Counted from the stretch's first letter, positions 1 through 10,134 are shown. The stretch: 64,000 bases of DNA from Flavobacterium shii (GCF_025847235.1 NZ_JAOZEW010000011.1:62001-126000); one strand, 5' to 3'. Numbers and translations: made by a program. The notes: generated by a model from the sequence alone, not told the origin.

Positions 1-1
1 C

Positions 2-208
2 GGAAAAACTTTTGTTAACTATATAAATGATATCCGTATTGGGTATGCTGCACGCTGGCTTGTAGAAAAAGATATGAGTGTTTCGGAAGTTGCTTTTAAA
101 TCGGGATTCAATAATATCGCCAATTTTAACCGCAGTTTCAAGGCGATTAAAAAATGTACACCAAGTCAATATAGAGAAGATTTCTCTGGCTTGAAGCGCA
201 TTTTGTAA
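2..208 (+). CDS. AraC-family transcriptional regulator, C-terminal fragment
   Basis: Only the last 68 codons lie in the window; the gene starts upstream. The translated tail has the second helix-turn-helix of the AraC/XylS DNA-binding domain: a VSEVAFKSGFNNIANFNRSF stretch followed by the TPSQYR ending typical of this family. It cannot be decided from this fragment whether the missing part is a cupin sensor or a hybrid two-component sensor. It lies directly upstream of and codirectional with the SusC/SusD genes, so a role as the local activator is likely (inference). Confidence 0.85.
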   Translation, partial: GKTFVNYINDIRIGYAARWLVEKDMSVSEVAFKSGFNNIANFNRSFKAIKKCTPSQYREDFSGLKRIL

Positions 209-531
209 TAATACTTTTTTTGCACAATCAAATATTATTTATAGCGAAATCGTTTTATTTTTATGCGATTTACTATTTTATATTTATACTTTATGCGTCT
301 TTTGCGTGGTTATATTGAGTATAATGTAAAATTTTATTGTTTTTATTTTCATATATGTTTTTTAAAGTTAAAAAAGTAAAAATATTATCATCAAATGATA
401 TAATACTATTAACATGATGATAACTTCTGTTATAGATTTGTTAAATAATTCAGAAAATAAATACCACACTCTTTATAATCCTGAATTACTAGCATTATAA
501 ATATCAAACTTTAACTAACTAAACATTTATT
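209..531. promoter_or_regulatory. intergenic control region upstream of the SusC gene
   Basis: This AT-rich stretch of 323 bases holds no gene. It contains two short inverted repeats. One is TATCAT-CAA-ATGATA at 386-400. The other is ATAAC-TTCT-GTTAT at 420-433. Both lie 100-150 bases before the susC start and are candidate operators for the AraC-type regulator encoded just upstream. That link is inference, because short AT-rich palindromes also occur by chance. No convincing terminator for the regulator gene was seen. Confidence 0.35.
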
Positions 532-3500
532 ATGAAAAAACTATTGTCTAATTTTATTCATTGGAATGCCAACCATATAGCGGTTCCACTGATTTTAATC
601 TTATTGCTGACCAGTAATTTTATTTCGGCTCAAACGAAAATAAAAGGTAAAGTATCAGATGAAAATGGTTTGACTATACCGGGAGCCAATATTTCTATTG
701 TAGGTTCATCGAAGTCTGTTTCTACTGATTTTGATGGAAAATACGAAATTGAAGTACCTACTAATGCAACATTATTATTCTCTTTTATTGGATTTAATCC
801 TCAAAAAATTGCAGTTTCTGGAAAAACGACAATTAATGTCACTTTAAAATCTACTTCTGAAGATTTAAAAGAAGTTGTTGTAATTGGGTACGGAACTCAA
901 AAAAGGAGAGATGTAAATGGAGCGATATCTTCTGTTAAAGCTAAAGATCTGGAGAACTTAAAGCAAATTTCTGTAGATCAGATGCTTCAGGGTAAGGTTG
1001 CCGGGGTTTCTGTTACAAATAATTCTGGTGCGCCTGGAAGTGCAGCATCTGTAAGGGTTCGTGGAACTACTTCTATATCAGGGACTAATGAGCCTTTGTA
1101 TATAATTGATGGTGTGCCGGTTTCGGGTGATGCAACGGGAAAATCGACTAGCGGGCAAACTTTGGTCGGTAAAGATGGATTTTCTTCTTCGGGAGGAAGT
1201 GGTAATAATGCAGTAAGCCCTTTATCTATGATTAATCCAAGTGATATTGAATCAATGGATATTTTAAAAGATGCATCTGCAACTGCTATTTATGGTTCTA
1301 GAGGAGCAAATGGTGTAATTATCATTACAACAAAATCTGGAAAAAAGGGGGCAGGGAAAATTTCATATGAAAACTCTACGTCTTTTAGTACCGTTACCAA
1401 TAAATTAAATGTCTTAAACTTACAACAATATGCAACGTTAAAAACTAATTTGGCCAATTTATGGGGGAATCAAACGCGTCAGGAATTTTCTCATCCGGAA
1501 TTGTTGGGACCAGGTACAAACTGGCAGGATGAAGTATATAGAACAGCAATTACAACGAATCACCAACTGTCTTTTTCCGGTGCCAAGGAGGGAACAAGTT
1601 ATTACTTGTCTGGAAGTTACCTAAATAATGAAGGGACAATTATTGCTTCTGGATTAAAAAGATATACAGTAAGATTAAATTTAGATTCTAAAATAAAGTC
1701 ATGGTTAAGAATTGGTGGGAATCTTACTGGTGGTATTACCAATGAAAAAGTTACGGTTAACCAAAGTTATTCCGGTTTAATTGCAAATACATTATTACAA
1801 TCTCCAGATATACCCGTTAGAAATACCGATGGAAGTTTTGCAGGGCCTCCTACAACAGATCAAAGTGTAACGTACTACAATCCGGTTGGAGAAGCTTTGA
1901 CTAGAGATAACCAATTGATTAGAAAGAATTTCTTAGGAAATATTTATGCAGAAGCTGAGTTGTTTACAGGTTTAAAATACCGTGTTGAGGTAGCTGCCAA
2001 TACTGAATATTCTGAAAACAATGATTTTAGACCATCTTATGCTTGGGGATCACAAGTTAATCTTACAGCAGATTTAGATGTTAGAAATCAAAATTGGTAT
2101 TCTACCAATATTAAAAATTTGCTAACTTATGATAAAACAATAGGGAAACATAAGTTTACGATATTATTAGGTCAGGAAGCAAATGATTCACATTGGGAAG
2201 GTCTTATTGCTTCGGCATCTGGATTTAAAACAAATTCCATTCATACTATAAACCTTGCCGATGTAGATAATAATAGGGTTACAGGTTATCAGGGAAGTGC
2301 TTCTATATCATCACTTTTTGCCCGTGTGATTTACGATTTCAATGATAAATACAGTATATCTGCTTCATCAAGAAAAGATACTTCGTCTAAATTTGATCCT
2401 ACTACAGATAATCAATCTGGTGTTTTCAATGCAATTTCTGGTTCTTGGAGATTATCTAGTGAGTCTTTTATGGAGGGAACTCGCAAATATGTCGATAATA
2501 TTAAATTCAGAATTGGATATGGAGAAACTGGGAATCAACAAATTCCTAATAATAGTTACTCGGCAATGTTAGCGGTTCAAAATTCCGGATTAGGAAGTGG
2601 TTTTTTACCCTCTAATTATCCAAATCCAAATTTAACTTGGGAATCTTTAAACCAGACTAACTTTGGTATTGATTTTACTATGTTGGATTCTAAATTATCT
2701 GCGAGCGTTGATTTTTATGATAAAAAATCAAAAGGATTTTTGTTTCAAGTGCCATTACCATTGTACTTAACTGGTGGAGGAGGACAATATGGAGGGATTT
2801 CTGCTCCTTATTCTAATCTTGGAACGATGAGTAATAAAGGATACGATATTACGGTAGGTTATGATACAAGAAGTAGTGGTAGTTTTAACTGGAATAGTTC
2901 ATTGGTTGTTTCACATTACAAAAATAATTTGGATGAAATTGCAAATGGAATTGTATTAACACAGGAAGTTAACACTAACGGATATCAACCAGTAGTTGTT
3001 ACTAATACCGTTATTGGAAATCCTATTGGTATGTTTTATGGTTATATCGCCGAAGGAATCTTTAAAGACCAAGCAACACTTAATGCGGCTCCAATCCAGT
3101 TTGGGCAAGCAGTAGGAACAGGTGCTGGACAGACTTCTTTGGGAGATGTTAAGTATAAAGATGTAAATGGCGACGGAATTATTGATGCAAAAGATAAAAC
3201 CTTCATAGGGAATCCACATCCTAAATTCACTTTTGGATTTACTAATAACTTTAAATATAAAAACTTCGATTGTTCTGTGTTTTTGCAAGGTTCTTATGGT
3301 AATGATGTAATGAATTTAACCAAAAGAGCGGGTACAACAAATGCTTCATTGTATGATAATCAATTGGTTGATGCATTGGATTACTATTCAGATTCTAATA
3401 CAGCAAGTAATAATCCAAGACCTATAGCAAATACCTCAAATAATAATTTATTAATATCTAGTCGTTACGTTGAGGATGGATCCTATTTGAGAATTCAAAA

Positions 3501-3723
3501 TTTAACTTTAGGATATTCTTTGCCTCAGGATATAATATCCAAATATAAAATAACAAGAGTTAGATTATATGGTACGGCACAAAATCTATACACATTCACA
3601 AAATATTCTGGTTATGATCCTGAAATTGGTTCTTTTAATCAAAATGTGCTTTTGTCAGGTATTGATAATGGTAGATATCCAACTCCAAGAACTTTTTCTC
3701 TTGGGATTAATCTAGAATTTTAA
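532..3723 (+). CDS. SusC-like TonB-linked outer-membrane transporter
   Basis: This 1063-residue outer-membrane protein imports oligosaccharides with its SusD lid, using TonB energy. It has a long signal peptide ending near ISAQ (about residue 34). A CarboxypepD_reg-like domain follows at about 36-110. Next come the TonB box region (EVVVIGYGTQKRRD, about 115-128), the plug with the PLYIIDGVP motif, and a beta-barrel ending in the aromatic LGINLEF. The length is normal for the SusC family. SusD follows after 17 bases and a surface glycan-binding protein follows that, so the three probably form one operon. Family assignment is sure; the substrate is inferred only from the neighbouring GH27 and GH5 enzymes. 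Confidence 0.96.
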   Translation: MKKLLSNFIHWNANHIAVPLILILLLTSNFISAQTKIKGKVSDENGLTIPGANISIVGSSKSVSTDFDGKYEIEVPTNATLLFSFIGFNPQKIAVSGKTTINVTLKSTSEDLKEVVVIGYGTQKRRDVNGAISSVKAKDLENLKQISVDQMLQGKVAGVSVTNNSGAPGSAASVRVRGTTSISGTNEPLYIIDGVPVSGDATGKSTSGQTLVGKDGFSSSGGSGNNAVSPLSMINPSDIESMDILKDASATAIYGSRGANGVIIITTKSGKKGAGKISYENSTSFSTVTNKLNVLNLQQYATLKTNLANLWGNQTRQEFSHPELLGPGTNWQDEVYRTAITTNHQLSFSGAKEGTSYYLSGSYLNNEGTIIASGLKRYTVRLNLDSKIKSWLRIGGNLTGGITNEKVTVNQSYSGLIANTLLQSPDIPVRNTDGSFAGPPTTDQSVTYYNPVGEALTRDNQLIRKNFLGNIYAEAELFTGLKYRVEVAANTEYSENNDFRPSYAWGSQVNLTADLDVRNQNWYSTNIKNLLTYDKTIGKHKFTILLGQEANDSHWEGLIASASGFKTNSIHTINLADVDNNRVTGYQGSASISSLFARVIYDFNDKYSISASSRKDTSSKFDPTTDNQSGVFNAISGSWRLSSESFMEGTRKYVDNIKFRIGYGETGNQQIPNNSYSAMLAVQNSGLGSGFLPSNYPNPNLTWESLNQTNFGIDFTMLDSKLSASVDFYDKKSKGFLFQVPLPLYLTGGGGQYGGISAPYSNLGTMSNKGYDITVGYDTRSSGSFNWNSSLVVSHYKNNLDEIANGIVLTQEVNTNGYQPVVVTNTVIGNPIGMFYGYIAEGIFKDQATLNAAPIQFGQAVGTGAGQTSLGDVKYKDVNGDGIIDAKDKTFIGNPHPKFTFGFTNNFKYKNFDCSVFLQGSYGNDVMNLTKRAGTTNASLYDNQLVDALDYYSDSNTASNNPRPIANTSNNNLLISSRYVEDGSYLRIQNLTLGYSLPQDIISKYKITRVRLYGTAQNLYTFTKYSGYDPEIGSFNQNVLLSGIDNGRYPTPRTFSLGINLEF

Positions 3724-3740
3724 TTATAAAAAAACAGAAA

Positions 3741-5333
3741 ATGAAAAGATTTTTTAAAACATATAAATGGTCTGGCTTATCGCTCATATTTTTATTTATG
3801 GGAATATCTTGTCAGGAAGATTTTACAAACAGACCCGCAGAAGATGGTATTAGTTTGGATTCTTATTATAGTACAAATGAACAGGTAGCATCGGCTACAA
3901 ACGGGATGTACAGCAGAACCTGGTTTCAGATGTACAATAAATTTTGGTGGGCTCTAGAAGTAGGAGCAGGAAATATGTATTCCGGTTCACCAGATGTTGC
4001 TGGATTGAGAACCTTTTCGCTAAACGGTAGTGACGCAGAGTTAGTGAATGGTTGGTCTTCTTTATGGGCCAATGTGCAACAATCGAATATGATTATCAAT
4101 TTCCTTGCTAGTAGAGTTGGACCTGGGGTAGACCAAGCTGTTTTGAGTAATACTATTGGAGAGGCTTATTTTTTAAGAGCGACAGCTTATTTTGATTTAG
4201 TAAGATTATGGGGACCAGTGCCTATTATCGAAAATCCATTAGATTATGCAAGTAATCCGTATATAAATACCAATACTGTCGATGATGTGTATAAACTAAT
4301 AATAATGGATTACTTAAAAGCGATTGATTTATTAGCTGATAAAAATAGAGGTGCTAATTATGCGAATAATGGACATGTTTCTAAAGGTTCGGCAAAAGCA
4401 TTTTTGGCCAAAGTATATCTGTATAGAAAAGATTATATCAATGCAAGAGCAATGGCAGAAAGTGTAATAAACAGTGGAGAATTTAAACTTTTAGGAGGTG
4501 ATGAATTACCTTCAAAAAGCTTCGGGGATTTATTTACTTATTCTAATAATAATAACGAGGAATCTATTTTTGCGATACAATGGAAAGGTGATGGTAATTA
4601 CGGCTCGGCAAACAACTGTAATACACAATTTGGATTTGCAGACGGAGGTTTGTCAACTTCTAATGCTTCTTATGCCGGAGTGTTTGGACCAAGTCAGGAT
4701 ATATTTAATTTATACACTGCTGGAGATAAAAGAGAACATGAAACGATTATGGTAGGTGGTGATACTTATCCAAATATAAAAACAACTGAAGGGATTGGTC
4801 TTACTGTGCCAACAAATAAGGATTTGGCTCAGGGTTCAGGCGGTGCTATTAAAAAATACTGTATTGGAGTTGTTAATGGAACTGTAACTGGTCCAACGGA
4901 TTCTTGGGCAATGATGGACAATAATAGCTATGTAATGCGTTACGCTGAGTTATTATTAATTCATGCCGAGGCTATCTTAGCAGGTGGCGGTAGTACAAGC
5001 GATGCTGCAGCTTTAAGATCGATAAATGCGGTTAGAAAAAGAGCAGGTTTAACGACTGTTTCTTCATTTACATTTGATGATCTCTTTCTTGAAAGAAGAA
5101 AAGAATTATGTTTTGAAGGTGATTATTGGTTTGATTTAGGACGTATTGATAAAACAAAAGCTATCGATATTATGTTTGCTCAAAATCGAGGAGATAGAAA
5201 TGCAGCTCAACATTTTAAACCTATTTATAGTGAAGATCATGCTGCAAATGATTTTTATATGGATTATCCGGATAATGAAGTGGCGAAAAACCCAAAATTA
5301 TTGGATCCACCAGTTCCTTATACTTTTAAATAA
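3741..5333 (+). CDS. SusD-like glycan-binding lipoprotein (RagB/SusD family)
   Basis: This 530-residue surface lipoprotein forms the lid over the SusC barrel. The signal peptide ends at a lipobox with Cys in GISCQEDF; the acidic residues after the Cys fit the lipoprotein export signal that sends Bacteroidota lipoproteins to the cell surface. A TPR-rich SusD core follows, including the EAYFLRATAYFDLVRLWG helix and the C-terminal LLIHAEAIL...INAVRKRAGL...ERRKELCFEG segment typical of the family. It sits between SusC and the glycan-binding lipoprotein with spacings of 17 and 20 bases. Confidence 0.95.
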   Translation: MKRFFKTYKWSGLSLIFLFMGISCQEDFTNRPAEDGISLDSYYSTNEQVASATNGMYSRTWFQMYNKFWWALEVGAGNMYSGSPDVAGLRTFSLNGSDAELVNGWSSLWANVQQSNMIINFLASRVGPGVDQAVLSNTIGEAYFLRATAYFDLVRLWGPVPIIENPLDYASNPYINTNTVDDVYKLIIMDYLKAIDLLADKNRGANYANNGHVSKGSAKAFLAKVYLYRKDYINARAMAESVINSGEFKLLGGDELPSKSFGDLFTYSNNNNEESIFAIQWKGDGNYGSANNCNTQFGFADGGLSTSNASYAGVFGPSQDIFNLYTAGDKREHETIMVGGDTYPNIKTTEGIGLTVPTNKDLAQGSGGAIKKYCIGVVNGTVTGPTDSWAMMDNNSYVMRYAELLLIHAEAILAGGGSTSDAAALRSINAVRKRAGLTTVSSFTFDDLFLERRKELCFEGDYWFDLGRIDKTKAIDIMFAQNRGDRNAAQHFKPIYSEDHAANDFYMDYPDNEVAKNPKLLDPPVPYTFK

Positions 5334-5353
5334 TTATTAAAATTTTAAATATT

Positions 5354-6388
5354 ATGAAAAATTTAAAAATAAAGTATCTATTGAGTTCTCTTGCGATTGC
5401 TCTGTTATTTGTAGGTATGTTTTCTTCTTGCGATAGCGATAGCTCCGATGGTTCAGATAATTTAGCAATCAAGAGCGTAAGTAAATCCGTAGCAGGAGAT
5501 TTAATTCCAGTTACCCAAGGCGATCCTAATAATTATTATATAATTAGGGGGTCTGGTTTTTTATCTGTTCAAAAAATATATTTTAATGATTTTGACACTT
5601 ATTTTAATCCTGTTCTGGTTACCGATACAGAGATTTTTGTATTGATAAATGAGAAAACCCCATACGCAAATGCTAGTAATAAATTAAAGATCGTTACCAA
5701 AAGCGGAACGGTTTCATACGATTTTGTAGTAGCTCCACCATCTCCAAGAGTAGATAGTTATAATTCTATTAATGCAGCTGCAGGTGATGTTGTAACTGTT
5801 TATGGAGATTATTTCTTAGATCCTATAGTTAAAGTAGGAACAGAAAATGTATCGATAATTTCTTCTTCATTAACCGAAATTAAATTCAAGATGCCGGCTA
5901 ATGCAACCGATAAGTATGTAACGGTTACTAATATCTCGGGTTCTGCTGTAGCTCTGGAGGCAATAGGTTCTGCGCTTTATGATGACATATTGCAGGGAGA
6001 TGCCGGACATTCGTTGTGGAGTGCTGCCGATACTTTTGACACCGCTTTTGCCGATGATAAAGTGCAAGGATTGGTGTCTGTTAAATTTATATTTGGAGGA
6101 TGGAATGGTGCAGATATGAAATTTACGCCTAGAGATGTTACAAAATATAAAGCATTTAGAGTAAAAGTTAAAAGTATTTCTACAAATGCAAATGCAAGTA
6201 TAACATTTGTTTTTGGCGGATGGGCATATCAGGTAAAAAAAGCGCTAACGAACAAGTGGACAACCATTGAAATCCCATTTTCGGATATTGGAAATCCTAC
6301 CACTTTTGATCAATTAACACTTCAGGAGTCGGGCAATTTTGGTGGAAACACAATTCTTATGGATGACATGGGGTTTGTATTGAAATAA
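5354..6388 (+). CDS. surface glycan-binding lipoprotein with IPT/TIG domain
   Basis: This 344-residue lipoprotein has a lipobox ending in FSSC followed by the acidic run DSDSSDGSD, which suggests surface export. The middle (about 40-205) looks like two Ig-like IPT/TIG folds, as in PUL surface glycan-binding proteins. The C-terminal part (about 210-344) is a beta-rich, galactose-binding-like module ending in TILMDDMGFVLK and probably contacts the glycan. It is third in the susCD operon and is followed by a strong hairpin terminator at 6427. The class is fairly sure; the binding specificity cannot be read. Confidence 0.8.
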   Translation: MKNLKIKYLLSSLAIALLFVGMFSSCDSDSSDGSDNLAIKSVSKSVAGDLIPVTQGDPNNYYIIRGSGFLSVQKIYFNDFDTYFNPVLVTDTEIFVLINEKTPYANASNKLKIVTKSGTVSYDFVVAPPSPRVDSYNSINAAAGDVVTVYGDYFLDPIVKVGTENVSIISSSLTEIKFKMPANATDKYVTVTNISGSAVALEAIGSALYDDILQGDAGHSLWSAADTFDTAFADDKVQGLVSVKFIFGGWNGADMKFTPRDVTKYKAFRVKVKSISTNANASITFVFGGWAYQVKKALTNKWTTIEIPFSDIGNPTTFDQLTLQESGNFGGNTILMDDMGFVLK

Positions 6389-6426
6389 TAGCAACATAAG
6401 CTATTTGTATTGAGTTTTTGTTTGTA

Positions 6427-6463
6427 AGTATTCCCTAATCCCTAAATTAGGGAATACTTTTTT
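6427..6463 (+). terminator. intrinsic terminator between glycan-binding protein and GH27 genes
   Basis: A perfect 13-bp stem (6427-6439 with 6446-6458) with a 6-base loop is followed by a T run. It lies 39 bases after the lipoprotein gene and before the alpha-galactosidase gene. It should lower readthrough from the susCD transporter operon into the enzyme genes, or mark a separate transcript for them. Confidence 0.85.
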
Positions 6464-6482
6464 ATAATTATAAATTTAAAAA

Positions 6483-7718
6483 ATGAAAAAAATAGTCTTC
6501 ACATTATTAGCCTTGAGTTTGTTTACTTTGGGATTTAGTCAGGGGAATACACATACGCAAGGTGCCGGTAAGTTTGAAGGTCTGGCTATGACACCACCGA
6601 TGGGATGGAATTCATGGAATACTTTCGAAACAAATATCGATGAGAAATTAGTAAAAGAAACTGTCGATATTATGGTTTCATCGGGAATGGCTGCTGCAGG
6701 ATATAATTATATAGTTCTCGATGACGGCTGGATGACCAAAGAACGCGATAGCAATGGAGATTTAGTGCCAGATCCAATTAAATTTCCTGGCGGAATGAAA
6801 GTATTAATAGATTATGTGCATAGTAAAGGCCTGAAATTTGGTTTGTATAATTGTGCCGGAACACAAACTTGCGCGGGTTATCCAGGAACTCGTGGTTATG
6901 AATACCAAGATGCACGTTTTTATGCAAAACTAGGAATAGATTTTCTTAAATACGATTGGTGCAATACACAGGGAATTACTGCCAAAGAAGCATATACAAC
7001 TATGAGTAATGCATTGAAAACGGCTGGTAAACCAATTGTTTTTAGCATTTGTGAGTGGGGAGATAATCAACCATGGGAATGGGGTAAACCAGTTGGAAAT
7101 CTTTGGAGAATCTCGGGAGATATTTACCCATGTTTTGATTGTGAATATAAACATCCGGGTAATTGGTCGTCTTGGGGATTTATGAAAATAATCGAAATGC
7201 GAAAAGACATTCGTAAATATTCAGGTCCGGATCATTGGAATGATTTTGATATGATGGAAGTAGGTGACGGAATGACAAATACCGAAGACAAAGCCCATTT
7301 TGCAATGTGGTGTATGATGGCATCTCCATTAGTTGCTGGAAATGATTTTAGAAAAATGGCGAAAGAGACATTGGCAATTTTAACCAATAAAGAGCTTATT
7401 GCTGTAAATCAGGATAAACTAGGGATTCAGGGTTTTAAATATTCGGCAGAAGATGGACTTGAAGTTTGGGTAAAACCATTATCTGATGGGAATTGGGCAG
7501 TTACTTTCTTGAATAGAAGTGATGTTGCTAAGAAGATAAATTTCGATTGGAAAAAAAATACAATAAAAGATACCGATTTTAATTTGGAAGCCGATTTTAA
7601 TAAAACAATATTCAAGATAAAAGATCTTTGGAAAAATAAAGAAGTTGGAAATACTAAAAAAGTATTCACTGCTGATATTGCTTCACATGATGTAATTACA
7701 TTAAAATTAATCCCTTAA
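6483..7718 (+). CDS. GH27 alpha-galactosidase (secreted)
   Basis: The enzyme hydrolyses terminal alpha-galactosyl residues, for example alpha-1,6-galactose side chains on galactomannan. It is 411 residues with a signal peptide ending near GFSQ (residue 20). The GH27 barrel shows TPPMGWNSWNTF (37-48), LDDGW (79-83), KYDWC with predicted nucleophile Asp158, and RISGD with predicted acid/base Asp213. It also has the WNDFDMMEVG motif and a C-terminal beta-sandwich from about 320. Residue roles come from family knowledge. It is followed by the GH5 gene after 11 bases, so the two enzymes are probably co-transcribed and act on one polysaccharide. Confidence 0.93.
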   Translation: MKKIVFTLLALSLFTLGFSQGNTHTQGAGKFEGLAMTPPMGWNSWNTFETNIDEKLVKETVDIMVSSGMAAAGYNYIVLDDGWMTKERDSNGDLVPDPIKFPGGMKVLIDYVHSKGLKFGLYNCAGTQTCAGYPGTRGYEYQDARFYAKLGIDFLKYDWCNTQGITAKEAYTTMSNALKTAGKPIVFSICEWGDNQPWEWGKPVGNLWRISGDIYPCFDCEYKHPGNWSSWGFMKIIEMRKDIRKYSGPDHWNDFDMMEVGDGMTNTEDKAHFAMWCMMASPLVAGNDFRKMAKETLAILTNKELIAVNQDKLGIQGFKYSAEDGLEVWVKPLSDGNWAVTFLNRSDVAKKINFDWKKNTIKDTDFNLEADFNKTIFKIKDLWKNKEVGNTKKVFTADIASHDVITLKLIP

Positions 7719-7729
7719 TTGAATAAGAT

Positions 7730-8695
7730 ATGGATTTAAAATCTAAATTTTTTGCAATCATATTACTGCTTTTTTATTGTGTCTCGAATGCGCAATTTGT
7801 GAAAAAACATGGGCAGCTTAGTGTTCAGGGAACTCAATTGGTTGATAAAGATAAAAACCCAATTGTACTACGCGGAATGAGTTTTGGCTGGCATAGTATG
7901 TGGCCAAGATTTTATAATGAAAAAGCTGTTGAATGGCTTAAAAAAGATTTTAAATGCACCATCGTTCGTGCTGCGCTGGGTATTGAGGAAGGAGCCAAAT
8001 CTTATAATAAAGAACCTCAATTCTCCAAAGAAAAGATTAAAGCAGTGGTTGACGGAGCTATAAAATCGGATATTTATGTAATTATTGATTGGCATAGCCA
8101 TAATATTAATCTTAAAGAAGCTACAGTGTTTTTTGATGAGATGTCTAAAACCTATGGTAAATACCCAAATATTATTTATGAGATTTTTAATGAACCCGAT
8201 TATGAAACCTGGCCAGAAGTAAAAGCATATTCAGAAGAAGTGATAAAAGTAATTAGGGCCAATGATCCTGATAATATCATTCTTGTTGGTTCACCACGTT
8301 GGGATCAGGATGTTCAGCTTCCAGCAGCCGATCCTATAAAAGGATATGATAACTTAATGTATACAATGCATTTTTATGCTGCAACTCATGAGAAATGGCT
8401 GCGTGATAGAACCGATGAAGCTATAAAAAGGGGATTACCGATTTTTGTTTCTGAATCTGCAGGAATGGAAGCAACAGGCGATGGACCTTTAAATTATGTT
8501 GCTTGGCAGGAATATATAGACTGGATGGAATCTAGAAAAATAAGTTGGATTACATGGTCAGTTTCCGATAAGGATGAAACATGTTCTATTCTTCAAAAAT
8601 CAGCTAATTCAGACGGAAATTGGAAAGAAAAAGATTTAAAAGAGTCAGGAATTAAGGTTCGTGAATTTTTACGAAAGTATAATACCGAAAAATAG
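7730..8695 (+). CDS. GH5 family (subfamily-2-like) endo-beta-1,4-glycanase
   Basis: This 321-residue secreted enzyme has a signal peptide ending at SNAQ (about 22). Its sequence closely follows GH5_2 endoglucanases: VIIDWHSH (118-124), IIYEIFNEP with predicted acid/base Glu155, MHFYAATH, IFVSES with predicted nucleophile Glu242, and ITWSVSDKDETCS. The residue after the nucleophile is Ser, where SEWG is usual. GH5_2 enzymes usually cut beta-1,4-glucans. Next to an alpha-galactosidase the real substrate may be a galactosylated (gluco)mannan (inference). It has no carbohydrate-binding module or T9SS domain. Confidence 0.88.
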   Translation: MDLKSKFFAIILLLFYCVSNAQFVKKHGQLSVQGTQLVDKDKNPIVLRGMSFGWHSMWPRFYNEKAVEWLKKDFKCTIVRAALGIEEGAKSYNKEPQFSKEKIKAVVDGAIKSDIYVIIDWHSHNINLKEATVFFDEMSKTYGKYPNIIYEIFNEPDYETWPEVKAYSEEVIKVIRANDPDNIILVGSPRWDQDVQLPAADPIKGYDNLMYTMHFYAATHEKWLRDRTDEAIKRGLPIFVSESAGMEATGDGPLNYVAWQEYIDWMESRKISWITWSVSDKDETCSILQKSANSDGNWKEKDLKESGIKVREFLRKYNTEK

Positions 8696-8711
8696 ACTTT
8701 TAGTTTAAAAT

Positions 8712-8750
8712 AAGAATCCCAATCTGAATTTTCAGATTGGGATTCTTTAT
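8712..8750. terminator. bidirectional terminator between GH5 and pepT genes
   Basis: A perfect 17-bp inverted repeat (8712-8728 with 8731-8747) is flanked by a T-rich tract on the plus side and an A-rich tract on the other. It lies between two convergent genes and can end both transcripts. Confidence 0.85.
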
Positions 8751-8776
8751 TGTTTTTTGGCTTAAGCCAAATAAAA

Positions 8777-10054
8777 TTATTTCTTTCTGGTAGGTTTTAC
8801 TTCTACATCAAAAATACCTGGAATTGCAGTTAACTCAACAATTTTTACAATAACATCTGTTGCTTTTTGCATACTCTCTACAGGAACATATTCATATTTA
8901 CCGTGAAAGTTATGTCCGCCTGCAAAGATATTTGGACAAGGTAATCCTTTGTATGATAATTGAGAACCATCTGTTCCACCTCTAATTGGTTTGATTAATG
9001 GTTTTATATTTAATTCTTTCATTGCTTTTTCGGCAATGTCAACAATATGTTTTACAGGTAAAACCTTTTCTTTCATATTGTAGTATTGATCATGTATCTC
9101 TACAATTACGATTGGTTCTCCGAATTGCTTGGCAAATTTGCGATTGATTTTCTTTGCAATTCTCTCAATCAATTTTTTACGTCTTTCGAATCTTTTAGAG
9201 CTATGATCTCTAATGATAAGTTCTAAAACTGTTTCTTCGATGCTTCCTGTTAAATGATGTACGTGAAAAAAACCTTCGTAGCCTTTAGTTTCTTGTGGAG
9301 TTTCTCCTTTTGGTAATTCATTGATAAACTCATTTGCAATAAGCATAGAGTTAATCATTTTACCTTTGGCATAACCAGGATGCACGCTTTTTCCTTTAAA
9401 AGTGATTTTTGCACCAGCAGCATTAAAATTTTCATACTCAAGTTCACCAATCTGGCTTCCATCCATGGTGTAAGCCCATTCGGCACCAAATTTATCTACA
9501 TCAAAATGATGTGCTCCACGACCAATTTCTTCATCGGGTGTAAAACCAATTCTAATTTTTCCGTGTTTAATGTCTGGGTTTTTAATCAAGAATTCCATTG
9601 CGGAAACAATTTCTGTAATTCCGGCTTTATCATCAGCACCTAATAGAGTAGTTCCGTCGGTGGTAATTAAGGTTTGTCCTTTATATTGTAATAAATCTTT
9701 AAAATAGCCAGGGGATAAGATGATGTTTTGCTCCGCATTTAATACAATGTCTTTACCATCATAATTAGGGATAATTTGAGGTTTTATATTGGCTCCCGAA
9801 AAATCTGGAGAGGTATCAAAATGAGAAATAAAACCAATAGTTGGAACAGTATGTTCTACATTACTTGGTAAAGTAGCCATGATATAAGCCTTGTCATCTA
9901 TAGTAACATCCTGCATGCCGATACTCTTTAGTTCTTCGACAAGTTTATTGGCAAGATCCCATTGTTTTGCAGTACTTGGTGTGGTTTGTGAATTTGGATC
10001 AGACTCTGTATCAATTGTTACATAACTAATAAATCGATCTATGATATGTTGCAT
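8777..10054 (-). CDS. pepT: peptidase T (tripeptide aminopeptidase)
   Basis: This cytoplasmic M20 zinc peptidase releases the N-terminal residue of tripeptides. The metal-site motifs are visible: [35 protein letters not shown] and the C-terminal [13 protein letters not shown]. The frame could open seven codons earlier, but I chose the ATG at 10054. It gives the usual MQHIIDRF start (425 residues), and a TATATTTG promoter box lies at 10073-10080 inside the longer version. It is convergent with the GH5 gene and does not look like part of the PUL. Confidence 0.95.
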   Translation of the reverse strand: MQHIIDRFISYVTIDTESDPNSQTTPSTAKQWDLANKLVEELKSIGMQDVTIDDKAYIMATLPSNVEHTVPTIGFISHFDTSPDFSGANIKPQIIPNYDGKDIVLNAEQNIILSPGYFKDLLQYKGQTLITTDGTTLLGADDKAGITEIVSAMEFLIKNPDIKHGKIRIGFTPDEEIGRGAHHFDVDKFGAEWAYTMDGSQIGELEYENFNAAGAKITFKGKSVHPGYAKGKMINSMLIANEFINELPKGETPQETKGYEGFFHVHHLTGSIEETVLELIIRDHSSKRFERRKKLIERIAKKINRKFAKQFGEPIVIVEIHDQYYNMKEKVLPVKHIVDIAEKAMKELNIKPLIKPIRGGTDGSQLSYKGLPCPNIFAGGHNFHGKYEYVPVESMQKATDVIVKIVELTAIPGIFDVEVKPTRKK

Positions 10055-10072
10055 TTTTATTTTTTTAAGCAA

Positions 10073-10080
10073 CAAATATA
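10073..10080 (-). promoter_or_regulatory. probable -7 promoter box of pepT
   Basis: On the minus strand the sequence reads TATATTTG, matching the Bacteroidota TAnnTTTG element, 18 bases before the chosen ATG. It helps to reject the upstream TTG start. No clear TTG -33 element was found. Confidence 0.5.
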
Positions 10081-10134
10081 GACAAATTTTTTAGCTGTAT
10101 TATTTTAGAGTATCACAACCTGATTTAAACAAAA

